DNA of 55,976 bases from Verrucomicrobiota bacterium (GTDB lineage: Bacteria > Verrucomicrobiota > Verrucomicrobiia > Limisphaerales > UBA1319). The translations under genes were made by a program, and so were the position numbers. Positions 24,290 through 32,601 of this stretch are shown here, piece by piece. The notes beneath the pieces were generated by a model. The model was given only the letters and a program-made list of their open reading frames with translations, searched no databases and was not told the DNA's origin. Positions within the stretch are counted from its first letter, which is position 1. Each line of letters starts with the position of its first letter. The stretch lies in contig JAKLHY010000051.1 of the NCBI GenBank assembly GCA_022709905.1, positions 1 to 55,976 of the forward strand. Reading direction: 5' to 3'.

Positions 24290-26824
24290 ATGGCGCTCAT
24301 ACCAGTCCATTTCGAGTATCTAACGGGCTTACGCCAGCCGTTTCTCATCAACGCCCGCGTGACGGGAACCTGGAACGCGCAGGGCTTGCGCTCCGAGCAA
24401 TGGAGTTCGATCCCGCTTTCAATGGAAGCGTTCACGGCGGAAGATGGCTGCCCCGCCTTCCGCGTCACGGTCAATCTCGACGATAGCCAGATCGGCCAGA
24501 CCTTCCGCTGGGGCGTGAATGTCGACACCCCGCAACGGCCCAACGTGTGGGGTATTCCCACCGAAGTCAGCGATGCTGCCATCACCGAACGTTACCGCAG
24601 TTTCACGCTGCGCGCCGCCAATCAGACCGAGCGTTATTACCTGACTCATTGCCGTCGGCTGGGCGCGAACAAGCAGTTCATCGCGGGCCAGACCGAACCG
24701 GCGATTCGCTTTTCGGTCTGGGCGCCAAACGCCCAGAACGTAGAAGTGGTGCGCGGCGAGCCGGTTGGCGGCTACATCTGGAATGATGGGAATGATGGGC
24801 GCGGCGTGACGGCGACCCTCCCGATGCATCAGGTCGAGAACGGCATCTGGGCGACCACGGTAGCCGACGCGCCCGCGCTGGCGAGTTTCGCCGGCTTCGA
24901 CCATACCCCCTACATGTTCCGCGTCACCCGGGAAGACGGCTCGATTGCTTATCGCACCGACCTTTATTCCCGGTGCCAGATCGGCAGCGGCGGCAAGGAT
25001 CCGGCTAACCCAAACCCAAACAACACGCAACCGCCACCACCACTCTGGGACGGGACTCGCCAGGATTTGGACGGCGCGAAGAGCTGTTCGGTGGTGATCG
25101 ACCCTGAACAGGTTGTGCGACCGTTCCGTCAGGTGGACGCCAACGGCAATCCGGTCTGGCCAGAAACGGATTGGGTCAGCGAGAGCGAATTCTGGCGAGA
25201 CGAGTTCGATCCCAACCGCCCGTTGCCGACTCGCATTGACGACTTGGTCATTTACGAACTCCACATCGACGGCTTGGGGGCTGGTCAGGACCGGCGGGGC
25301 ACGCTGGCCGACGCCATCGGCCTGCTCGATTATCTGGCCGATCTGGGGGTGAACTGCGTCGAGTTGATGCCCACCTCAGAATTCGAGGGCTGGACCAGTT
25401 GGGGCTATGGCACCTCGCACTATCTGGCCATCGAATACGCGGGTGGCGGGCGCGACCAGTTCAAACACTTCATCCACGAATGCCACCGGCGCGGCATCGC
25501 CGTGTTGCTGGACGTGGTGTACAACCACTACACCCACGACGGCGAGCGGGCGCAGTGGGCTTACGATTCCACCACGCCGGAACACAACATTTATTACTGG
25601 TACGAGGGCTTACCTTCGGACTATCCCGCCTACGAACAGGCAGCGCGTAACGATCCCACGCATGTCCCGTCTGGCCACGGCGGCTATATCGACAACATGT
25701 CGACCGGCTACGCGCCGCGCTTTTGGGACGAGACCGTGCGCAAGCTGTTTATCAGCAGCGCGGCGATGCTGATGAGCGAATTCCATCTCGACGGCTTCCG
25801 GGTCGATCAGACCACTTCCATTCATTCCTACGCGGTGCTTCACGCCAACGGCGCGCCCGCCAACAACGCACGGATTTTCGGCGCGAAATTCCTGCGCGAA
25901 TGGACCCGCACGCTGCGCCTGCTCCGGCCCAATGTCTTTCTGATCGCCGAGGACCATTCCGGCTGGGCGGCGGTTACGCAACCCAGTGAGCAAGGCGGTC
26001 TCGGTTTCGACGCCACTTGGTATGCGGATCTCTATCACCACTTGATCGGTGATGCCCAAAACGATTCCAGCCGCGCCCGCTTGCTCAAATTCGCCGGCTA
26101 CGGCGACAACCGGGAACTGCGCATGTCCTGGTTCGCCGGCGCCCTGACGGAAAGTGCGACCGCCAAGGTCGTCTATCACGAATCGCACGACGAGGCGGGC
26201 AATTCCTATTACGAGGAAGGCGGGCAGCGAGTCTATTCGGCGCGGACCCTCGTGGTCGCGGTGAACGGTGCGTCGCTGGGCAACGCCGCCACCCGACGCT
26301 ATGCCGAGGCCCGCGTCCATGTCGCCGCCGGCATGACCCTGCTGGGACCGGGCATTCCGATGTTCTTCATGGGCGAGGAAGTCGGCGCGTCCGAGCCGTA
26401 TCGTTACAACGATTTCATCGACCATCGGGAAAACTTTCCGGCTCTGCGACAGGGTACCGGCGCGAATCTGTTTCGTTTCTACCAGGAATTGATCCGGTTG
26501 CGACTGGCGCACCCCGCCCTGCGCTCGCGCAACATCGATGTGCTCCACACCCACGATGCCAACCGCGTTCTCGCCTTCCGGCGTTGGGAGGCAGACGAAG
26601 AGTTGTTGGTGATCGCCAGCCTTAACAATAGCGCATTCGCTGGGGGTTATCGGATTCAGAATTCGCGTATTACAGATGGGCAATGGCGAGAGATTTTCAA
26701 CAGCGATGCTCAGGATTATGGCGGTGATGGGTTAATTAGTAACCCCGGTGTGATCGCGTCAACTGGCGGCTTGTTATCCGCCCGCCTGCCGGCCAATAGT
26801 GTGCTGATCTTTCAACGGCAGTGA
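24290..26824 (+). CDS. GH13 alpha-glucan enzyme, branching-enzyme-like, with N-terminal CBM48-type domain
   Basis: 844 residues, start preceded by AGGAGG. The N terminus (about 1-120) holds one beta domain and a second CBM48-like module follows (about 140-240; IRFSVWAPNAQNVEVV). The GH13 barrel has ELHIDGLGAGQDRRGTLADA, SWGYGTSHYLAIEYAGGG, region I DVVYNHY, region II nucleophile Asp in GFRVDQT, region III Glu in LIAEDHS and region IV SHDEAGN. The SHDE motif and overall order are closest to 1,4-alpha-glucan branching enzymes (GlgB-like), though the enzyme differs from standard GlgB. No signal peptide, so cytoplasmic. Followed after 34 bp by a second GH13 enzyme; together they probably process storage glycogen or maltodextrin. 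Confidence 0.85.
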   Translation: MALIPVHFEYLTGLRQPFLINARVTGTWNAQGLRSEQWSSIPLSMEAFTAEDGCPAFRVTVNLDDSQIGQTFRWGVNVDTPQRPNVWGIPTEVSDAAITERYRSFTLRAANQTERYYLTHCRRLGANKQFIAGQTEPAIRFSVWAPNAQNVEVVRGEPVGGYIWNDGNDGRGVTATLPMHQVENGIWATTVADAPALASFAGFDHTPYMFRVTREDGSIAYRTDLYSRCQIGSGGKDPANPNPNNTQPPPPLWDGTRQDLDGAKSCSVVIDPEQVVRPFRQVDANGNPVWPETDWVSESEFWRDEFDPNRPLPTRIDDLVIYELHIDGLGAGQDRRGTLADAIGLLDYLADLGVNCVELMPTSEFEGWTSWGYGTSHYLAIEYAGGGRDQFKHFIHECHRRGIAVLLDVVYNHYTHDGERAQWAYDSTTPEHNIYYWYEGLPSDYPAYEQAARNDPTHVPSGHGGYIDNMSTGYAPRFWDETVRKLFISSAAMLMSEFHLDGFRVDQTTSIHSYAVLHANGAPANNARIFGAKFLREWTRTLRLLRPNVFLIAEDHSGWAAVTQPSEQGGLGFDATWYADLYHHLIGDAQNDSSRARLLKFAGYGDNRELRMSWFAGALTESATAKVVYHESHDEAGNSYYEEGGQRVYSARTLVVAVNGASLGNAATRRYAEARVHVAAGMTLLGPGIPMFFMGEEVGASEPYRYNDFIDHRENFPALRQGTGANLFRFYQELIRLRLAHPALRSRNIDVLHTHDANRVLAFRRWEADEELLVIASLNNSAFAGGYRIQNSRITDGQWREIFNSDAQDYGGDGLISNPGVIASTGGLLSARLPANSVLIFQRQ

Positions 26825-26858
26825 TGTCCCCATCCCCTATAGAAAAGGAGTTGAAGCG

Positions 26859-28280
26859 ATGGCGAACAACGCAACCTTAATGCAATATTTTTATTGGGAT
26901 TATCCTGCCGACGGGATGCTTTGGAACGAGTTGGCCCACAACGCTGGCGATCTGGCCGCCGCCGGCATCACCGCACTCTGGCTGCCGCCGCCCTGCAAGG
27001 CCGAACGCGGGATTCAGGATGTCGGCTACGGCATCTACGATCTGTTCGATCTCGGCGAATTCGATCAAAAGGGCGCGGTTCGCACCAAATACGGCACCCG
27101 TCAGGAACTCGAAGCCGCCGTCCAGGCCGCGCACACCGCCGGATTGCAGGTGTATCTCGACGTGGTGGTTAACCACAAGGCCGGCGCGGATCGCACTGAA
27201 GTGGTCATGGGTACGCCGGTGTCCCACGACAATCGTAACATCGAAATCGGTCCGCCGCGCGAAATCGAAGTCTGGACTTATTTCAATTTTCCAGGCCGCG
27301 CCGGGACATATTCCGACTTCGTGTGGAATTGGCAACACTTCGACGCGGTCGATTACGATCAGCGCACTGGCTCGGTGGGCACCATCTACAAATTGCGGGA
27401 CAAGCAATTCGATACGCCGGTGGACCCGGAGCGGGGCAATTTCGATTATCTGCTATTCGCCGATCTGGACATGGGCAGCGACGAGGTTCGGGCGGAACTG
27501 AACCGCTGGGGCGACTGGATCGTGCAAACCCTGGGCATCGACGGGTTTCGTTTCGACGCCGCCAAGCACATCCGTTTCTTCTTCTTCAACGAGTGGCTGG
27601 ATCACGTGCGCGCGACCGCCGGGCGCGATCTGTTTGCTGTCGGTGAATACTGGACGCCGGATGCCGGCACGCTGGGCTGGTTCATCGAGCAGACCGGACG
27701 GCGCATGTCGGTGTTCGATTTCCGCTTGCATTTCAACTTGCGCGATGCCTCGCACGGGGGCGGTTCGTTCGACATGACGCGCATTTTTGATGGGACACAG
27801 GTGCGGCAAGACCCGGCACTCGCGGTCACGTTCGTCGATAATCACGATTCCTACCGCGAGGACGCCGTCGCGGACTGGTTCAAACCGCTGGCCTACGCGC
27901 TGATTCTGCTGCGGGAAGGCGGCCAGCCCTGCGTGTTCTATCCCGATTATTACGGCGCGCCGGGACGTACTTCGCATCGGCAGATACTCGACCGCTTGTT
28001 GCAGGTGCGCCGGGACCACGCTTACGGCCAGCAAAACGATTACTTCGATCATCCCGATGTCGTCGGCTGGACCCGGCTGGGCGACGCCGACCACCCGCGC
28101 GCTATCGCGGTCGCGCTCAGCGACGGGCCGGGCGGAGCGAAACGGATGAACGTCAATCGTCCGAACCGGAATTTCGCGGACGCTACCGGCAATATTGGCG
28201 GCGTGATCATTACCGGCAATGATGGGTGGGGAGATTTCCGCTGTAACGGCGGTTCGGTGTCGGTATGGGTCGAGCAGTGA
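26859..28280 (+). CDS. GH13 cytoplasmic alpha-amylase
   Basis: 473 residues, no signal peptide, start with AAAAGGAG upstream. Resembles the GH13_5 liquefying/cytoplasmic alpha-amylases: NATLMQYFYWDYPADG at the N terminus, VGYGIYDLFDLGEFDQKG, region I DVVVNHK, region II GFRFDAAKH (nucleophile Asp), region III VGEYW (acid/base Glu) and region IV FVDNHDSY. It probably cleaves internal alpha-1,4 bonds of glycogen or maltodextrin. It forms an operon with the upstream branching-enzyme-like gene, and a third, longer amylase lies at 39460. Confidence 0.93.
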   Translation: MANNATLMQYFYWDYPADGMLWNELAHNAGDLAAAGITALWLPPPCKAERGIQDVGYGIYDLFDLGEFDQKGAVRTKYGTRQELEAAVQAAHTAGLQVYLDVVVNHKAGADRTEVVMGTPVSHDNRNIEIGPPREIEVWTYFNFPGRAGTYSDFVWNWQHFDAVDYDQRTGSVGTIYKLRDKQFDTPVDPERGNFDYLLFADLDMGSDEVRAELNRWGDWIVQTLGIDGFRFDAAKHIRFFFFNEWLDHVRATAGRDLFAVGEYWTPDAGTLGWFIEQTGRRMSVFDFRLHFNLRDASHGGGSFDMTRIFDGTQVRQDPALAVTFVDNHDSYREDAVADWFKPLAYALILLREGGQPCVFYPDYYGAPGRTSHRQILDRLLQVRRDHAYGQQNDYFDHPDVVGWTRLGDADHPRAIAVALSDGPGGAKRMNVNRPNRNFADATGNIGGVIITGNDGWGDFRCNGGSVSVWVEQ

Positions 28281-28427
28281 CGGAAGTCCCGGACCCCACG
28301 GCGAGCGTCGCCGCTACCCGGCGGTTGTTCGAGGCGTGATCCCGAAGTGGGTGATCAAGGACGAGGTGGGGTGTTGCGGCAGCTTGGCCGGATTCCACGG
28401 GTTCGAGGTCAGGGCGGATAATTTCTT

Positions 28428-28458
28428 GTTGTCGCGGACGCTTCGCGCCCGCGACAAC
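28428..28458. repeat. Strong hairpin in intergenic region
   Basis: Perfect arms gttgtcgcgg (28428-28437) and ccgcgacaac (28449-28458) with an 11-base loop. It lies about 150 bp downstream of the amylase stop and may act as a transcription terminator, but no U-tract follows. Smaller hairpins (gcggat...atccgc near 28465 and ggcgc...gcgcc near 28490) follow before the attC-like site. Confidence 0.6.
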
Positions 28459-28488
28459 GGGGCTGCGGATTCCATCCGCTGCTTGCAC

Positions 28489-28586
28489 GGCGCGAAGCGC
28501 CGCACAACCAGCGGATCAACCTGACTTCGCCCGTCCAAAATTGCATTTTGTCCGGGCTCGTAGGTTATCCGCCGCCCCGTTCGGCC
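28489..28586 (+). repeat. attC-like recombination-site hairpin A
   Basis: Imperfect dyad with the layout of an integron attC site. The outer AAC (28506-28508) faces GTT (28579-28581). An unpaired spacer and then the L arms gcggatcaacct (28511-28522) and aggttatccgc (28562-28572) pair with one extra base on the left arm. Inner arms gcccg/cgggc follow. The 17-base right arm TTATCCGCCGCCCCGTT (28565-28581) is identical to one at 51857-51873. The cores only partly match the consensus, so the call is attC-like. Confidence 0.5.
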
Positions 28587-28636
28587 TCTGAAATCGAAGA
28601 TTTTGAAACAACCTTTAGACAATGAGGGTCCACCTT

Positions 28637-28744
28637 ATGGCATCTGGGAATGCTGCGCTGGAAGCAGTCGAGAAGGAACTTGGAGACTTGCTGGCAGACG
28701 ATGGGTTCCGGGACCTCCTCAGGGAACATGGACCCAGACTTTAG
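28637..28744 (+). CDS. Possible 35-residue ORF or 5' piece of a frameshifted gene
   Basis: ATG at 28637 with GAGGG nine bases upstream encodes an acidic, helix-prone peptide (AALEAVEKELGDLLADDG, FRDLLREHGP). Directly after its stop another frame continues with SLDIVEDVLEDIRDKNPDAR and ends near 28880. Together they may be one small broken gene. No family recognised. The rest of 28281-28991 holds only the hairpins described separately. Confidence 0.25.
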   Translation: MASGNAALEAVEKELGDLLADDGFRDLLREHGPRL

Positions 28745-28991
28745 ACAGCCTGTAAACCGTCCACTACGCAGCCTTGACATCGTGGAAGACGTGCTGGAGG
28801 ACATACGTGATAAGAACCCTGACGCTCGAAAAAGGGCAGCGGCAGGGCGTTACGGATCATCGAGCGGTAGGCGAATATGAATGTAATAGGGCAATTAAGC
28901 GATCTCGACGTAATTCCAGAAATACGGTTGGGTGGGAATTAGGTCGCTTCAAGTCAAGGTATTATCAAGCCAGTAAGGAGGAGAATTAGCA

Positions 28992-29405
28992 ATGAAACGG
29001 TTATTTACCTTATTGATTGCAAGCATACTAGGCTTTGGATCAGCTATATATTTATCAACTGCCGAAGAAACCGGAACCACCACAGGAGGACCCCTAATAG
29101 CAAATCCTCCAAGAGATTGTACCTATGGTCCTGATACCTGTATTCGTGGCCTTGTCTGGCGAGAGGCTGCTCCAAGTGATCGTGTTTGCGTTAGGCCGCC
29201 GGTTCGCGAGCAAGCACGGATTGATAACTCTCAGGCTGTAGCGCGCCGCAATCCGAATGGTGGGCCATATGGGCCAAACACCTGCCTTCAGGGATATGTC
29301 TGGCGCGAAGCGTTCGCGGGTGATGTCGTCTGTGTGGCGCCGGAAACACGGTCTCAGGCGGCTCAAGACAATAGCCAAGCCAATGCCCGGAAAGCATGTC
29401 GGTAG
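28992..29405 (+). CDS. Exported small protein with two YGP-TC-WREA repeats
   Basis: 137 residues, strong AAGGAGGAG before ATG. A signal peptide (KRLFTLLIASILGFGSAIYL) is followed by two copies of a ~45-residue repeat: YGPDTCIRGLVWREAAPSDR then VCVRPPVREQA and DNSQA; and YGPNTCLQGYVWREAFAGDV then VCVAPETRSQA and DNSQA. Each repeat has two Cys that could form a disulfide. The pattern occurs in secreted actinobacterial and proteobacterial proteins of unknown role. It is the first full gene of the AT-richer insert between the two attC-like hairpins. Confidence 0.75.
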   Translation: MKRLFTLLIASILGFGSAIYLSTAEETGTTTGGPLIANPPRDCTYGPDTCIRGLVWREAAPSDRVCVRPPVREQARIDNSQAVARRNPNGGPYGPNTCLQGYVWREAFAGDVVCVAPETRSQAAQDNSQANARKACR

Positions 29406-29439
29406 AAAAATGATATTTCAAGTTTCAGGAGGCCATGTC

Positions 29440-29514
29440 ATGTCGAAAGCAAGTAGGGCAGGGGTCAGGTCTTTTTTTGTCACCCTGTCCCTATTAGCAG
29501 CAACCTCCTCTTGA
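29440..29514 (+). CDS. Possible 24-residue signal-like peptide or truncated export gene
   Basis: ATG at 29440 with a good AGGAGG site encodes MSKASRAGVRSFFVTLSLL then AATSS and stop. It looks like the start of an exported protein cut short. The short repeat ggggtcaggtc interrupts it at 29461, so it may have been broken by insertion of that sequence. Expression is uncertain. Confidence 0.3.
   Translation: MSKASRAGVRSFFVTLSLLAATSS
29461..29471. repeat. Left copy of 11-bp inverted repeat ggggtcaggtc
   Basis: Exact reverse complement of 30031-30041. The motif ggggtcaggtc with nearby T-runs resembles ends of REP-associated or transposase-linked short repeats seen in proteobacteria. It flanks the PQ-loop gene together with the right copy. 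Confidence 0.5.
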
Positions 29515-29585
29515 TTCAGGCTGATGAATTAGGAAATTAAAAAGACAGGATATGATCTGAAAAACCTTGTGGAGAACTCTCATCC

Positions 29586-29966
29586 ATGATCGATCTTTCG
29601 GACTTGTTACTGATGTTAAAAGACTACGGCATAAGCGCCAAGATCTATTTTAGCGCTAACCACGATTGGTTTCGTACCACTGTCTTCGGGGCATTTACGT
29701 TTGTAAATTCTCTTCGTATTTTAGCATACGTACCGCAAATGCTGACAGCAGCCAAGGACGTAAACGGAGCATCCGGTATCTCTTATACTACTTGGACTCT
29801 CTTTTTGATGTCGCATCTGACCACGATTGCCTATGCTATTATATATCTTGGTGATTTAGTTATGGCTTTAATATTTCTCGGCAATGCGTTGGCTTGTCTG
29901 GCGGTCATCGCGATCACCTTTGTCAAGCGAAGACGATATGCCGCCCGGCCTGTAGAGAGACGGTAA
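29586..29966 (+). CDS. PQ-loop/SemiSWEET-like small membrane protein
   Basis: 126 residues with three predicted membrane helices: around TTVFGAFTFVNSLRILAYVP, ISYTTWTLFLMSHLTTIAYA and ALIFLGNALACLAVIAI. The YVPQM element inside the first helix end and the three-helix layout are those of PQ-loop or SemiSWEET half-transporters, which dimerise to carry sugars or other small solutes across the inner membrane. An additional N-terminal amphipathic stretch (SDLLLMLKDYGISAKIYFSA) is present. Start supported by GGAG upstream. Flanked by inverted ggggtcaggtc repeats, so it may be recently inserted. Confidence 0.65.
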   Translation: MIDLSDLLLMLKDYGISAKIYFSANHDWFRTTVFGAFTFVNSLRILAYVPQMLTAAKDVNGASGISYTTWTLFLMSHLTTIAYAIIYLGDLVMALIFLGNALACLAVIAITFVKRRRYAARPVERR

Positions 29967-30030
29967 TTAACTGACAGGTATCAACAGGGTCTGGGGGTCA
30001 GGCTGATGCCGTCAGAGATGCAAAAGACAA

Positions 30031-30041
30031 GACCTGACCCC
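30031..30041. repeat. Right copy of 11-bp inverted repeat
   Basis: gacctgacccc, reverse complement of 29461-29471, embedded in aaaagacaagacctgacccc (30022-30041). Possible end of a small REP-like or transposase-associated element. Confidence 0.5.
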
Positions 30042-30142
30042 GATTAACGCGAAAGGTCTGACTCTTAAATTGGTGCTGGCCACAAACCCATTGAAGTTCT
30101 TGTATTTGATGGGAGGTTTACTCCCTCTTTGAGGAGATAAAA

Positions 30143-30946
30143 ATGTCTACATATGGGGCATCGAAAGCAACGACGGTTAACGATGACGACAAAGCTATCC
30201 TCGCGGACGCTGCATATCAGGCAGCAATCAAGCTGCTTAACGATCCAGTTCTCGCGGCGAAACTTCCAGCACCAGAGCGGGCTAGCTTGAAGGCCGCTGC
30301 CAATAAAGTTTGGTCAGATTTGGCTGTCTATAGGGGCGAACTGATGAAGCAACAGCGCCGCAGATCCGGCCCGCCATTGGCGTTCGCTACCACCCAAACA
30401 ATGCCTGGAGCTGGAACAAACCCTTTTGGAGCTTTAGTCGCTGCTGCTGCCCTTGCGGCCGCAGCTTTAGTGGCCATACCAATGATTGTCTCATCAGCTC
30501 AGAGAGCCCGCTTCTCGTTGGATCAATCACTCACCTCACTTCGTGATGAGAGCAATTCAGCGATATCCGTTGTACCTCGACCTCTTCCGGTATCACCCAA
30601 TATCCCGAAACCATTTTTTGACGAATTAATTAGATTGGGAATTCTCATTGCAGAAGCAACTATAATCAGCATTGATTTTTCAAATTTCCGAAAAAAGGTT
30701 GTCGAAATAATGAAGGGGATCGAGGATTTAAGAAAGCAAAATAAAAACGATTGCGATGATCTTTATAAAAAAGTCCGAGATCTAGCGTTATCGATTTTCG
30801 GATTACTTGATCGCTTACCGGCTAATGACAACGATGGTGGTCAGGCGGTGATTCGAGCAACTAATGAAGCTGTTAAGTGGATGAAGGCCGTAAACGATCT
30901 GTTCGACTGCTTCAATTTGCCTACGCCATTTCCCAGAGTGACTTGA
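30143..30946 (+). CDS. Unrecognised single-pass membrane protein
   Basis: 267 residues, start preceded by GAGGAG. Not recognised. Residues 1-80 are helical and charged (DDKAILADAAYQAAIKLLND). An Ala-rich membrane helix spans about 96-118 (LVAAAALAAAALVAIPMIV). The C-terminal domain (about 150-267) is helical with Lys-rich stretches and two Cys (FRKKVVEIMKGIEDLRKQNK; KNDCDDLYKKVRDLALSIFG). The N-terminal Ala-rich and Gly/Pro linker followed by a membrane helix recalls effector or polymorphic-toxin carriers, but there is no direct evidence for that. Last gene of the AT-richer segment before attC-like hairpin B. Confidence 0.7.
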   Translation: MSTYGASKATTVNDDDKAILADAAYQAAIKLLNDPVLAAKLPAPERASLKAAANKVWSDLAVYRGELMKQQRRRSGPPLAFATTQTMPGAGTNPFGALVAAAALAAAALVAIPMIVSSAQRARFSLDQSLTSLRDESNSAISVVPRPLPVSPNIPKPFFDELIRLGILIAEATIISIDFSNFRKKVVEIMKGIEDLRKQNKNDCDDLYKKVRDLALSIFGLLDRLPANDNDGGQAVIRATNEAVKWMKAVNDLFDCFNLPTPFPRVT

Positions 30947-31011
30947 GCAGATGGGGATGTAGAGGACTCATATCTTGATCTTTTGCGGGTTGCAATCCGC
31001 CGTTTGTTATT

Positions 31012-31092
31012 CGGCGTGAAGCGCCTCACAACCGGTGGATCAACCTGACAAGCCCTTCAAAAATTTCATCTTGTCAGGTATGCAGGTGATCC
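31012..31092 (+). repeat. attC-like hairpin B, degenerate
   Basis: Closely related to hairpin A: cggcgtgaagcgcctcacaa and ggatcaacctga align base for base with 28488-28524. Arms cctgacaag (31044-31052) and cttgtcagg (31070-31078) are perfect; ggatca/tgatcc pair outside them. The right GTT core is lost. It marks the right edge of the 2.5-kb AT-richer insert and lies inside the reading frame upstream of the real start of the next gene. Confidence 0.45.
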
Positions 31093-31196
31093 GCAAGCCC
31101 GCCAGCAGACTGCTGACGAAGCCAAGGACTGTTGATATCGTGAAGGTGTCTGACCCATCGGGAAGCATTCCCAAGGTGCAAGAGGAAATGATAGCC

Positions 31197-32585
31197 ATGA
31201 ACGTCGAGATCATGACCCTGAGCGGAACCCAACGCACGCTCGACGCGACGACCGTTGCTGACCTGCGCTCGCACGTGCGCGGCCCGGTCCTGACAGCCGC
31301 CGACGCTGGGTACGACGCGGCCCGGCAAATCTGGAACGCGATGATCGACAAGCGGCCCGCCCTGATCGTGCGCTGCGCGGGCACCGCCGACGTGCTGGAA
31401 GCGGTCCGCTTCGCCGCGACGCACGAGGTGCTGACATCGGTGCGGGGCGGCGGCCACAACGTCGCGGGAACTGCCGTGTGTGACGGTGGGCTGATGATCG
31501 ATCTGTCACTGATGAAGGGTATTCGCGTCGACTCGGTGGCGCGCACGGCCTGGGCGCAGCCCGGACTGCTGTGGCAGGAGTTCGACCACGAAACCCAGGC
31601 CTTCGGGCTGGCGACCACCGGCGGCGTCGTGGGCGAGACCGGCATCGCCGGGCTCACGCTTGGCGGGGGCGTGGGCTGGCTGGTGCGCAAGTACGGGCTG
31701 ACCTGCGACAACCTCTTGGCCGCCGACATCGTGACAGCGGACGGCCAACTCCGGCACGCTACTCCCGAGGAGAATGGCGAGCTGTTCTGGGCGCTGCGCG
31801 GGGGTGGCGGTAACTTCGGGGTGGTGACGGCGTTCCACTACCGGCTTCATTCGGTGTCCACCGTCCTCGCCGGTCTCGTCGTCCATCCCCGCAGCGCGGC
31901 CCGCGACGTCATTTGCTTCCACCGCGACTTCGTCGCCTCGGCGCCCGAGGAACTCACGTCGCGCGTTGGGTTGCGCACCGCGCCCGACGGGCAGCCGGTG
32001 GTCGCCCTGGCGCTCTGCTACTGTGGCGATCTCGGGGAGCGGGTGCTGCGCCCGCTGCGCGAGTTCGGCTCCCCCCTGATCGACGACATCAAGCCGATCC
32101 CCTATACCGCCATGCAGGGCATGTTCGACCCGGCGTTCCCCTGGGGTAACCGGAACTACTGGAAGTCGAGCTTTCTGCGCGCGCTGCCCGACGCAGCCGT
32201 GGCGGCCGTGGTCGAGCAGGCCGATCAAGCCAAATCACCCCTGTCGTCCGTGGTGCTGGAGTACTACGGAGGCGCGGCGAGCCGCATCGCCGCCGACGCC
32301 ACCGCCTTCTCCCACCGCGCGGCGACCTTCAACTGCCTCATTTTGGCGCAGTGGCGCGATGCCGCCGAGGACTCGATACATATCGGCTGGGCGCGCGACG
32401 GCTGGGAGGCGGTCCGCCCCTGGTCGAACGGGGCGGCGTACATGAATGCCCTGGGCAACGATGAGGGCGTACAGGCCGTGCGCGACGCCTACGGCGCCAA
32501 CTACCCACGCCTCGCCGCGCTCAAGGCGAAGTTCGACCCGATGAACCTGTTCCGTCTGAATCAGAACATTGCGCCCGCCGCTTGA
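31197..32585 (+). CDS. BBE-like FAD-linked oxidoreductase
   Basis: 462 residues from ATG 31197 (AGAGGA upstream); the longer frame from 31035 runs through the repeat and is rejected. Berberine-bridge-enzyme-like flavoprotein of the VAO/PCMH fold. The FAD-binding part shows IWNAMIDKRPALIVRCAGTA, GGGHNVAG with the His that is flavin-linked in relatives, GIAGLTLGGGVGWLVRKYG, the Cys in GLTCDN (second covalent link in bicovalent members) and ELFWALRGGGGNFGVVTAFH. The BBE C-terminal motif NYPRLAALKAKFDPMNLFRL is complete. Such enzymes oxidise sugars, alcohols or alkaloid-like substrates. A frameshifted paralogue follows 16 bp downstream. Confidence 0.92.
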   Translation: MNVEIMTLSGTQRTLDATTVADLRSHVRGPVLTAADAGYDAARQIWNAMIDKRPALIVRCAGTADVLEAVRFAATHEVLTSVRGGGHNVAGTAVCDGGLMIDLSLMKGIRVDSVARTAWAQPGLLWQEFDHETQAFGLATTGGVVGETGIAGLTLGGGVGWLVRKYGLTCDNLLAADIVTADGQLRHATPEENGELFWALRGGGGNFGVVTAFHYRLHSVSTVLAGLVVHPRSAARDVICFHRDFVASAPEELTSRVGLRTAPDGQPVVALALCYCGDLGERVLRPLREFGSPLIDDIKPIPYTAMQGMFDPAFPWGNRNYWKSSFLRALPDAAVAAVVEQADQAKSPLSSVVLEYYGGAASRIAADATAFSHRAATFNCLILAQWRDAAEDSIHIGWARDGWEAVRPWSNGAAYMNALGNDEGVQAVRDAYGANYPRLAALKAKFDPMNLFRLNQNIAPAA

Positions 32586-32601
32586 AGAGGACTTGACGAC
32601 C

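Noticed and set aside
31035..31196. Upstream extension of the first BBE-like gene
   Set aside because: The frame runs through attC-like hairpin B and has no ribosome site; ATG 31197 with AGAGGA fits the family start.
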